The translations under genes and the position numbers were made by a program. Below the pieces are notes generated by a model. It saw nothing but the letters and a program-made list of their open reading frames with translations. It was not told the origin of the DNA and made no database searches. A stretch of 37,322 nt of DNA from Bacteroidales bacterium (lineage in GTDB: Bacteria > Bacteroidota > Bacteroidia > Bacteroidales > UBA932), in NCBI GenBank assembly GCA_009774765.1, contig VSOK01000026.1, positions 1-37,322 of the forward strand. Direction: 5' to 3'. Of the stretch, positions 9,524 through 16,331 are shown piece after piece; position 1 is the stretch's first letter, and the number at the start of each line of letters is the position of its first letter.

Positions 9524-9531
9524 TATATTTG
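9524..9531 (+). promoter_or_regulatory. Candidate -7 box for rsmA
   Basis: TATATTTG matches TAnnTTTG and lies 22 bp before the chosen ATG. The two TTTG words upstream (9486-9489 and 9508-9511) are at the wrong distance, so there is no proper -33 element. Confidence 0.4.
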
Positions 9532-9553
9532 CCGTCAGTTTATTATTCAGAGG

Positions 9554-10426
9554 ATGGAAGTAAGAGCAAAGAAGGCACTTGGCCAGCACTTTTTGACAGA
9601 TTTGTCTATCGCACAGAGAATCGCGGACGCATTGGACACAGAGACTGCACTATATGGCGACAGCAGGCAGGTTGAGGATAATCCCGGAAAAGCAGAGCCG
9701 GCAGACGAAAACAAGAAGACCATAGATGTCCTGGAAGTCGGTCCAGGTATGGGAGTGCTGACACAATTCCTGCTCAAAAGACCGGAACTGGACCTGAAAA
9801 TGGTTGAAATAGACAGAGAATCCGTTGACTATCTGCTTGTGAACTATCCTCAGGTAAACGGTTCGCTGATAGAAGCCGACTTCTTGAAGCTCAAACTGGA
9901 AAATTTCTTCAAAGATAAATTCTGCGTCATCGGAAACTTCCCATACAACATTTCATCACAGATTTTCTTCAAGATTCTTGACTATAAAGAACAGATTCCG
10001 CAAGTGGTATGTATGATCCAGAAAGAGGTAGCTGAACGCATTGCAGAAAAACCAGGAACAAAGACATACGGGATTCTGTCCGTACTGCTTCAGGCCTGGT
10101 ATGATATAGAATATCTGTTTACAGTCGGTGAGGGTGCTTTCAACCCTCCTCCAAAGGTAAAATCAGCCGTCATCAGACTCGTACGAAACTCACGCACTTC
10201 CCTCGGATGCGACCAAAGCCTTTTCAAAGCGATAGTAAAGACAGGATTCAACCAGAGGCGCAAGACATTGAGGAATTCTCTTAAGCCTATTATAAAGGCC
10301 AAAGCAGAAAAAGAAAAATGGTCAGAAGAACAGCTGTCCGGATTCCTTGCCGATCCAGTCTTCGAACTTCGTCCCGAGCGTCTCAGCGTGGAGGATTTCA
10401 TCAGCCTGACGCTTATGCTATCCTAA
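9554..10426 (+). CDS. rsmA: 16S rRNA (adenine1518/1519-N6) dimethyltransferase
   Basis: KsgA/RsmA dimethylates two adjacent adenosines in the 3' hairpin of 16S rRNA during late 30S maturation. The start MEVRAKKALGQHFLTD carries the family's N-terminal KKALGQHFL motif; a TTG 15 codons upstream is not needed. SAM motif I is VLEVGPGMGVL and catalytic motif IV is NFPY (GNFPYNISSQIFF). The C-terminal helical domain holds NQRRKTLRNSL. An acidic/polar stretch of roughly 25 residues (ETALYGDSRQVEDNPGKAEP...) sits between the first helix and motif I, longer than is usual there. It converges with the sigma-factor operon, leaving only 3 bp between stops. Confidence 0.96.
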   Translation: MEVRAKKALGQHFLTDLSIAQRIADALDTETALYGDSRQVEDNPGKAEPADENKKTIDVLEVGPGMGVLTQFLLKRPELDLKMVEIDRESVDYLLVNYPQVNGSLIEADFLKLKLENFFKDKFCVIGNFPYNISSQIFFKILDYKEQIPQVVCMIQKEVAERIAEKPGTKTYGILSVLLQAWYDIEYLFTVGEGAFNPPPKVKSAVIRLVRNSRTSLGCDQSLFKAIVKTGFNQRRKTLRNSLKPIIKAKAEKEKWSEEQLSGFLADPVFELRPERLSVEDFISLTLMLS

Positions 10427-10429
10427 GCT

Positions 10430-10813
10430 TCAGCGGATGCGGAATGAGCTGGTCCGCAAGAGGGAACCGTAAAGGATTAAAGCGGAAACAGCCCCGAAAA
10501 TGTAGTAGCCATATTTGGAAAGCGTTTCCCAGATGACCGGATAAGCCAGCCAAAGAGACATAACCGGAATAAAGGTCATCAAGGCGACCATTATAGCCAA
10601 CAATGCCGCACGCAGATGTCTCCGCTTGACGGAACGGGCAAGCTCGCGGACAATTCTGATTTCAGACTCCACATCCCTGTCCTTGCCGGCCAATGCGGAC
10701 GGCACGGGAAGCAGGTCAATCTGCCTGGTAAGGTCCGCCATAAACCTGTCACTGTCAGTCAATTCCGGTGCATTGCCCTTAATAAACTTCCTTATATCCT
10801 TTTCTGTCGCCAT
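10430..10813 (-). CDS. Small two-TM membrane protein, putative anti-sigma factor
   Basis: About 127 residues from the ATG giving MATEKDIRKF; an upstream in-frame start at 10822 is possible. A soluble charged N-terminal half (residues 1-65) is followed by two hydrophobic segments (about LRAALLAIMVALMTFIPVM and YYIFGAVSALILYGSLL). It resembles small DUF5056-type proteins found after ECF sigma genes in Bacteroidetes. Its start overlaps the end of the sigma gene by ~35 bp, implying coupled translation. The architecture (cytosolic domain plus membrane anchor, directly after an ECF sigma) makes an anti-sigma role the best inference, but no ZAS-type HxxxCxxC motif is present. Confidence 0.7.
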   Translation of the reverse strand: MATEKDIRKFIKGNAPELTDSDRFMADLTRQIDLLPVPSALAGKDRDVESEIRIVRELARSVKRRHLRAALLAIMVALMTFIPVMSLWLAYPVIWETLSKYGYYIFGAVSALILYGSLLRTSSFRIR

Positions 10814-11306
10814 AAACACCATTTTTTAAATAATCCCTTAGATGAGCCCTCGCCCTTGACAGATGCGACCTGACCGTTCCTGACGGCATATCCATGATCG
10901 CTTCAATCTCCTTTATGGACTTGTCTTCCATATAGAACAGGAGCACCACGGTACGTTCCGCTTCAGGCAGTCCGCCGATGGCCATATAAAGCCCCTGATA
11001 TTCAAAGTTCCCACCCATCGGCACTCCTTCGTCGAATTTTTGCTCATGTATCGGCTTGAGCTCCTCCAATTCCGTCCTTGAAGACTTGAGCCTATTGTCA
11101 TAGAAGCAATTGTAACCTATCCGGAACAACCAGGTGGAAAAGCGCGACTTTCCCTCGAACTTTTCAAAAGACATATATGCCTTCAACAACGCTTCCTGCG
11201 CTATGTCGTCAGCCCGGAAAGAGTCGCCGCCACACAGAACAGTCAGGAATCTCCGCAAAGATTCCTGATTTTCCGAAACAAGCTCTATGAACTGCGCCTT
11301 GTTCAC
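10779..11306 (-). CDS. ECF-type RNA polymerase sigma factor
   Basis: A 175-residue sigma-70 family factor. Region 2 is at residues ~10-75 (RADDIAQEALLKAYMSFEKF, STWLFRIGYN: core-RNAP and -10 binding). Region 4 is at ~115-165 (GLPEAERTVVLLFYMEDKSI, MPSGTVRSHLSRARAHLR: helix-turn-helix for the -35 element). The MPSGTVRSHLSRAR motif is diagnostic. It lies between a DUF6249-like membrane protein gene (19 bp upstream) and the overlapping putative anti-sigma gene, forming a three-gene operon. The target regulon cannot be read from the sequence. Confidence 0.93.
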   Translation of the reverse strand: MNKAQFIELVSENQESLRRFLTVLCGGDSFRADDIAQEALLKAYMSFEKFEGKSRFSTWLFRIGYNCFYDNRLKSSRTELEELKPIHEQKFDEGVPMGGNFEYQGLYMAIGGLPEAERTVVLLFYMEDKSIKEIEAIMDMPSGTVRSHLSRARAHLRDYLKNGVYGDRKGYKEVY

Positions 11307-11324
11307 TTTACTGCCGTGACTATA

Positions 11325-11777
11325 CTATACTGCCTGCCCGTTCTTGCTGTCAGTTGTCTCGACCGCCTTCTTCTCCTCCGCAGATATCTCCGGGGACAGA
11401 TATCTTATACCTACAAAATAGGCCACAAGTGTACCGATGCCTATTGCAACCAATGCAAGTGATGTATAAAGAGCCCAAACTCCAGCCACCTTACAAAGAT
11501 AGACCACCAGGACGGAAATACCGGCAACGGAAGCTATAACTCCAAGCTGCAATTTGGCCAGAAGTCCGGTCTTGATAAACTGCTTACGCTTCGGTGAATC
11601 AGTCTCTTCAAGCAACAGATTGGTGTCGACTTCCATACCGTTCTCTATAGCCTTCATCAGCACGGCGGCCTTCTTGTCTATGGCCAGATTCTTTGACCTC
11701 AATTTGAGCCAGACAACAAGTACCGGCAACACTACACAGATTCCAATCGGAATAAAAAGAGCAACTATATTTTGCAT
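11325..11777 (-). CDS. DUF6249-like membrane protein
   Basis: 150 residues: an N-terminal membrane segment (~5-24, VALFIPIGICVVLPVLVVWL), a cytosolic linker with KAAVLMKAIENGMEVDTNLL and SPKRKQFIKTGLL, then two more hydrophobic segments (~75-97 and 100-125) and a polar tail. This layout fits the DUF6249 family that often accompanies ECF sigma genes in Bacteroidetes. It is first in the operon with the sigma factor and its putative membrane partner and may take part in the same envelope-signalling circuit. The family name is from memory of similar proteins; the molecular function is unknown. Confidence 0.75.
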   Translation of the reverse strand: MQNIVALFIPIGICVVLPVLVVWLKLRSKNLAIDKKAAVLMKAIENGMEVDTNLLLEETDSPKRKQFIKTGLLAKLQLGVIASVAGISVLVVYLCKVAGVWALYTSLALVAIGIGTLVAYFVGIRYLSPEISAEEKKAVETTDSKNGQAV

Positions 11778-11954
11778 AACAATCGTTTTTAATGCGCCGG
11801 ATATCCCGTCCGTCTTGACTACTTCGACAGGATGTGCCGGCTTTGGTGGTTAAACTTTTCATTGCCCCGTCAGGATCAGAGCCCGTCTCCTGCCCGGAAG
11901 CATACATTAGACTTTCCAATCCGGGCAAATGTTGCAAGATTCTGTCACATTTCC

Positions 11955-11988
11955 GTTCCCAATGGACATTTTTCGGGCCAGTGGGAAC
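11955..11988 (+). repeat. Hairpin repeat HR3
   Basis: GTTCCCAATGG (11955-11965) and CCAGTGGGAAC (11978-11988) pair over 11 positions with one mismatch. It is the same family as HR1/HR2 and the first of three copies in the 393-bp space upstream of the sigma operon. Apart from HR3-HR5, I see no gene in 11778-12170. Confidence 0.8.
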
Positions 11989-12037
11989 ACCCCGCCTTTA
12001 TTATACCATTAATTATCAAAGACTTATACAACTCACA

Positions 12038-12075
12038 GTGTGTCCAACGGACAGAAAAAAGGCTGTTGGGCACAC
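12038..12075 (+). repeat. Hairpin repeat HR4
   Basis: GTGTGTCCAACGG (12038-12050) pairs with CTGTTGGGCACAC (12063-12075) over 13 positions including two G-U pairs. The loop is ACAGAAAAAAGG. Relative to HR1/HR2 the arms differ on both sides in a compensating way (T-A to G-C, T-A to C-G). Starts are spaced about 83 bp from HR3. Confidence 0.8.
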
Positions 12076-12124
12076 CGATATTTCACTATAGTATTGATTT
12101 TAAAACACTTAACACCTTTACACC

Positions 12125-12160
12125 GTGTCCAACGGGCAGAAAAATATCCATTGGGCACAC
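12125..12160 (+). repeat. Hairpin repeat HR5
   Basis: GTGTCCAACGG (12125-12135) pairs with CCATTGGGCAC (12148-12158) with one mismatch and one G-U pair. The loop GCAGAAAAATAT resembles HR2 and HR4. It lies just past the stop of the AlkD-like gene (12171, minus strand). Confidence 0.78.
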
Positions 12161-12170
12161 CTAACAGTAA

Positions 12171-12986
12171 TTAAAATGGAGAAACCTCCCGTGTGCGGAA
12201 CGATTCCCGGGCCTTGCGGACATACAGCTTGATCACATCCTCAGGCAACTTGGATTTTGCCGCATAAGCTCTCGTCTCAGCAGGAAATTTGGCCAACGCC
12301 GTCGCAAGGAACCAGGCCACACCCATACGTACATAATATGGAGGCTCCCCTATGGCAACACCTTTCACAAGATTGTCTATATCACCCTTTTTAGCCTGCT
12401 TCAAGGAGACATATTCCGACTTTATCACATTGAAATCCAGGGCATCGAATTTCGCGAAAATCTCCGGCAGCCAATCCTTGTCCATAAGGCGGCACATGGA
12501 CATTATGACGGCAAAACGTACCTCAAACTCATTGCAGGAAGCAAAATAACGGTGCAAAAATTCCCAAATGGTCTCCTTTGGACATTTCCATTTGGCAGAG
12601 CAGCAGAACGAATCACACACCGCCCAATTGTCGATATGCGGGACATAAGCCGCTATCCGCTCCAACCTCTCCTCCACCGGCAATTTCATCATATTCAACA
12701 TAAATCCCCAGATAACTTTCTCTTCATAACACAAGGGACACTCCGGAATTCCAGAAATTTCATCAACGGTATTTCCTTTTCCAGCCTCTCTTTCAAACCG
12801 ACGGATAATCTCCAGGGCAGCATCACTTCCTGCCAGCTCTTTGGCAACATTTTTCATCTCCGGGGTATGCAGCCCCATAATCCTTATTCCAGGCAAAGCA
12901 TTTATGATCCTTATATGCCCGTTACGGTATCTCTCTTCATTCAGGAACCGCTCCGAAACCAGCGGTCTCAACATTTCCTCTATCAT
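12171..12986 (-). CDS. AlkD-like DNA alkylation repair protein
   Basis: 271 residues, all-helical. It matches the HEAT-like-repeat DNA alkylation repair family, whose members remove N3- and N7-alkylated purines as DNA glycosylases. The stretch HIDNWAVCDSFCCS carries W and D four residues apart, as in the W109/D113 pair of Bacillus AlkD; EFEVRFAVIMSMCRLMDKDW and YYVRMGVAWFLATAL are typical HEAT helices. It is monocistronic. The start at 12986 is supported by a good -7 box 27 bp upstream. The exact substrate preference cannot be told. Confidence 0.87.
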   Translation of the reverse strand: MIEEMLRPLVSERFLNEERYRNGHIRIINALPGIRIMGLHTPEMKNVAKELAGSDAALEIIRRFEREAGKGNTVDEISGIPECPLCYEEKVIWGFMLNMMKLPVEERLERIAAYVPHIDNWAVCDSFCCSAKWKCPKETIWEFLHRYFASCNEFEVRFAVIMSMCRLMDKDWLPEIFAKFDALDFNVIKSEYVSLKQAKKGDIDNLVKGVAIGEPPYYVRMGVAWFLATALAKFPAETRAYAAKSKLPEDVIKLYVRKARESFRTREVSPF

Positions 12987-13012
12987 AATTCACTACAGTA
13001 TATGTTTCAGCA

Positions 13013-13038
13013 CAAATATAGTCAACGCCGAGAGCAGA
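13013..13038 (-). promoter_or_regulatory. Promoter of the AlkD-like gene, proximal copy of a 26-bp repeat
   Basis: On the minus strand this reads as a TATATTTG -7 box (13013-13020) preceded by GTTGAC. ATTG, a near-match to TTTG, lies 20 bp further upstream. The box is 27 bp before the start at 12986. The 26-bp segment recurs at 13093-13118 with one difference. Confidence 0.6.
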
Positions 13039-13092
13039 AACAATGTTTACTTTGGTTATGCCGAGGCCAAGACGTAATATATGAGCAAAGCT

Positions 13093-13118
13093 CAAATATA
13101 GTCAACGCCGGGAGCAGA
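13093..13118 (-). promoter_or_regulatory. Distal copy of the same promoter-like 26-bp repeat
   Basis: Same 26-bp sequence as 13013-13038 with one mismatch, exactly 80 bp further from the gene. It again contains TATATTTG on the minus strand (13093-13100). A true TTTG lies 21 bp upstream, giving a better promoter than the proximal copy. It sits just past the DUF4249 stop codon. Confidence 0.55.
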
Positions 13119-13127
13119 CATCAAAAA

Positions 13128-14069
13128 TTATTTCATCAGTGAGAGTTCAACCCAGTCGCTGTAGCCGACATTTCCGCTTGAAAAGACTCCGGATCCTCCG
13201 GAAACATTAGTATATGCGAATGTCACTGGAGACAGCCCGATAAATCCCAGGACATTGCTTCCCTTGTCGTTGCAGGCGATTTCATAGCGCAGCCTTTCCG
13301 GGGAAATACGCTGTATCTCAATACGGGCATACACATTACCTTCGTATGAAAGCAACCCTACTCCGGGAACCGTCACTTCAAAATCCTTGCGCCTGCCATT
13401 GAACGTGTCATCAAAAATGCCATAATACCTGTCCCCGTCCTCCCAGGAAACATCGAACGGTCCTATGTCCAGGAAAGAGGATTCACTCAACTCCCCGAAA
13501 GACAGGTCAAAGGAAGTGCCTATCTGAGAATCATCAGGAGGCCGGTTGGAGAAGATTTTCCTGAAGCAGATGGCATACGCATCGTCAGTAGCAGCATTGT
13601 CTTCAAAAGAAAAACGGATTTTCAGGTCGTTACCCTCCAAAGAATAGGACACATCCACTGCCGGAGGTTCTTGGGGAATGACTGTCCGTGACAACGCTGC
13701 AGGAAAACCGGCGGACTCGGCGGTAATGGTGATCTCATCTCCGGGACAGACTCCCTCATAAAAATCCGCGATAAGTCCGTAGAATGTTGAAATCGTAATA
13801 TAATCCTTAGTGTCAATCAGCTCAGAGTTCTTGTACACTTTGAGGGAACATCTGGCGTCTTTGTCAAATTCACGGTCTCCCGCAGCTGACGGGACACCGT
13901 ACAGATACATCTGAAAGCTACAGCCTCCGGGACTGAACGGATCCTTCCTGACATGACCGTCCATCAAGAAAAGCGGCTCGCTGTCCAGACCTTTGATATC
14001 AAACTCCACCTCACACGCTGACAATGCCAGGCAAAAGATAGCGATAATTATAAAACTGGATTTTCTCAT
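13128..14069 (-). CDS. DUF4249-family lipoprotein
   Basis: 313 residues from MRKSSFIIIAIFCLALSACE, with a clear lipoprotein signal (LSAC, Cys about residue 18). The longer open frame to 14195 was rejected because it overlaps the receptor gene and puts the signal peptide inside. The rest is beta-rich with Ig-like spacing (DLKIRFSFEDNAATDDAYAICFRK), as in the DUF4249 proteins that accompany TonB-dependent receptors in Bacteroidetes. It begins 8 bp after the receptor stop, so the two form an operon; it is probably a surface or periplasmic accessory to that transporter. The ligand is unknown. Confidence 0.85.
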   Translation of the reverse strand: MRKSSFIIIAIFCLALSACEVEFDIKGLDSEPLFLMDGHVRKDPFSPGGCSFQMYLYGVPSAAGDREFDKDARCSLKVYKNSELIDTKDYITISTFYGLIADFYEGVCPGDEITITAESAGFPAALSRTVIPQEPPAVDVSYSLEGNDLKIRFSFEDNAATDDAYAICFRKIFSNRPPDDSQIGTSFDLSFGELSESSFLDIGPFDVSWEDGDRYYGIFDDTFNGRRKDFEVTVPGVGLLSYEGNVYARIEIQRISPERLRYEIACNDKGSNVLGFIGLSPVTFAYTNVSGGSGVFSSGNVGYSDWVELSLMK

Positions 14070-14077
14070 ATCCCATC

Positions 14078-16246
14078 TCAGAATTTTATGGTGTAACTGA
14101 AAGACGGTATTATAGGGAATATGGCCCGTCCTGTCCCGTAAAGTGTTTTGTCCTCCCTCTCTTCCACTGCGACAAAGACAACATTCTTTCTGCAATATAC
14201 ATTGTAGACGCCTATGTTCCAGATGTGCTCATTGCCTCTCCTTGACAATAGCCTGAAATTGGCACCTATATCAAGGCGGTGATAATCGGGAAGATTTACA
14301 TTATTAGGCTTGGTGTATACCCTGTCAAACACCTCTCCGGGATTGTAAATATGGGTAGGTACCGTCATCCATCCGCCGCTGTTATAGTTCCAGCCGGCAT
14401 AAAGGTCGACAGTCCGGCTGACTTTCCAGCTGCCCATAAGAGTCAGCTTGTGCCGGTTATCAAACCTGTGCGAATACCAGTCAGTCCAGATGTCTTCAAA
14501 TTTCCTCTGACTCCAGGACAGGGTATAATATGCAGTCAGGGACAGTTTTTTGGAACGCCACCCAAATTCAGTCTCAAGTCCGTATGAACGTCCTTTTCCT
14601 TTGTTGAAAGAAGTCTCCCAGGCATCAAGAGGAGGGAAAAGGGCATTCTTTCCTGAATATTCCAGAAGATTGTCCATAGTCTTGTACCACCCCTCTACAT
14701 TCAGACGGAAATTCAGAGGAAGCCTGCAATAGATTCCCGCCGCAACTTGCCTGGAGTGCATAGGAGCAATCCCGGCCGTTGAAGGAAGCCAGCAGTTTGT
14801 GGGAATATCAAGATATGTCGTGGAGACCAGATGGGCGAATTGGTTCATCTCAGTATATGAAGCTCTGAAATCCACTCCGTCACAACATTCCACATTTATG
14901 GACACCCGGGGTTCAAGCCGGTTCCAGGTTTTCCCGGGGACAGCCGACATGGCATACCTCAGCCCCAAATTCAAAGAAATCCTGTCCAGGACGGTTATTT
15001 CGTCCTCTGCGTACAGTGAAAATTCGTTCCCCTGATAATACTGCGACAATGACTTTTCATCCCTGATCGTACCGCTTGTTGTCAGACTACGTCGTGACGG
15101 GCTGTAGATATGAAACTGGTATGACGTGCCGAATCTTACATTGTGAGACCTGTGCGGCATCCAGTTGAAATCCGCATTGAATGCTATGTCATTGATTCTG
15201 GAAAAGTTGGTCTCGTCAACGGAACTTTCATTCACATTCTTGTCAAATTCCCAGGAATGCAGATAATACCAGACATCGGCATTGCTGCCCGTATAGTACA
15301 GCAGAGCCTTCATTTTCAGATTTTCACGTATCCTGTATCTCCAGTTCAGAGAAGCGAGAGTGTTGCCCCAGGCAATGTCAGTATGCAGGTTGTCCGTCCC
15401 CGAAACGGTCTTATGTTCATTCCCGTCATAATAGGATTCGGATTTTTCTTTATCCATCTTCAATTTCAGACGGTCCCTGCCATGATAGAATTTGAGGGAC
15501 AATATATTGTCATCAGAAAACTTGTGCGTGACGGAAGCGTTCATATCATAGAAGGCGTATGTGCCGCCGATTGTCTCTCCGTCCTCATTATTCTTATTTA
15601 CATATTTGATTACAGGGGCCAGCACCGCATCCATCCAGCTTCTCCTGAATGCCAGGCTGAAAGATGTCCTGCCCTTTACGATAGGACCTTCAAACTGCAG
15701 ACGGCCGTCGATAAGCCCTATCATGAATGTCCCGCGATATTTGTCAAAATCTCCGTCTCTGGTGCTCACATCCACTACTGAGCTCATCCGGCCGCCATAT
15801 CTGGCCGGGAAACCGCTTTTGTAGAAGTCAAGATGGCTGACGACATCCGTGTTGAAAGAAGAGAACAATCCTCCAAGATGACTTATCTGATACATAGGAA
15901 CCCCGTCAAGAAGGAAAAGATTGTCAGACCCCTCACCTCCGTGGACATAGAGACCTGACATCAGTTCCGTACCGGAATTGACTCCGGGAAGGTTCTGGAT
16001 GGCCTTGACAAGGTCAGGGGAACTGAATACGACATTCCCGTATATGAAATCCACTTCATCAAGCCGCTTGTGTCCGGTCCTGTTCGGAGAGACCTCCTCA
16101 GCATATTTTTCAGCTGTGACTCTCGCCTCCATAATGCTGTCCCTCCTTTCTTTCACTCCAATCGAGTCCGGCTGCTGAGCCGCCGCATAGGATGCACCGC
16201 AAGAGACAACTATGGCAAATACACACTCTATCAACTTTTTCGTCAT
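14078..16246 (-). CDS. TonB-dependent outer-membrane receptor
   Basis: 722 residues. Signal peptide residues 1-23 (SCGASYAAAQ). The plug domain follows (VVFSSPDLVKAIQNLPGVNS, GLYVHGGEGSDNLFLLDGVP, GFPARYGGRMSSVVDV), then a long beta-barrel with alternating aromatic strands ending in SYTIKF. Many DUF4249-linked receptors begin with a carboxypeptidase-regulatory-like beta-sandwich before the plug. Here only about 40 residues separate the signal peptide from the plug, so that domain is missing. It is an energised importer of an unknown ligand, paired with the DUF4249 lipoprotein and distinct from SusC-type (~1000-residue) receptors. Confidence 0.93.
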   Translation of the reverse strand: MTKKLIECVFAIVVSCGASYAAAQQPDSIGVKERRDSIMEARVTAEKYAEEVSPNRTGHKRLDEVDFIYGNVVFSSPDLVKAIQNLPGVNSGTELMSGLYVHGGEGSDNLFLLDGVPMYQISHLGGLFSSFNTDVVSHLDFYKSGFPARYGGRMSSVVDVSTRDGDFDKYRGTFMIGLIDGRLQFEGPIVKGRTSFSLAFRRSWMDAVLAPVIKYVNKNNEDGETIGGTYAFYDMNASVTHKFSDDNILSLKFYHGRDRLKLKMDKEKSESYYDGNEHKTVSGTDNLHTDIAWGNTLASLNWRYRIRENLKMKALLYYTGSNADVWYYLHSWEFDKNVNESSVDETNFSRINDIAFNADFNWMPHRSHNVRFGTSYQFHIYSPSRRSLTTSGTIRDEKSLSQYYQGNEFSLYAEDEITVLDRISLNLGLRYAMSAVPGKTWNRLEPRVSINVECCDGVDFRASYTEMNQFAHLVSTTYLDIPTNCWLPSTAGIAPMHSRQVAAGIYCRLPLNFRLNVEGWYKTMDNLLEYSGKNALFPPLDAWETSFNKGKGRSYGLETEFGWRSKKLSLTAYYTLSWSQRKFEDIWTDWYSHRFDNRHKLTLMGSWKVSRTVDLYAGWNYNSGGWMTVPTHIYNPGEVFDRVYTKPNNVNLPDYHRLDIGANFRLLSRRGNEHIWNIGVYNVYCRKNVVFVAVEEREDKTLYGTGRAIFPIIPSFSYTIKF

Positions 16247-16268
16247 CTACATAATGGTTTTGAAAATC

Positions 16269-16298
16269 ATCCCCGCCACATATACCTGCAGCGGGGAT
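16269..16298 (-). terminator. Terminator after the EF-G paralogue
   Basis: ATCCCCGC (16269-16276) and GCGGGGAT (16291-16298) form a perfect 8-bp stem with a 14-nt loop. On the minus strand it is followed by GATTTTC. It lies 33 bp past the EF-G-like stop and just before the receptor start. Confidence 0.6.
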
Positions 16299-16331
16299 AA
16301 TCCTGAAATTTCCGGAATCTTGGCAGCTGGC

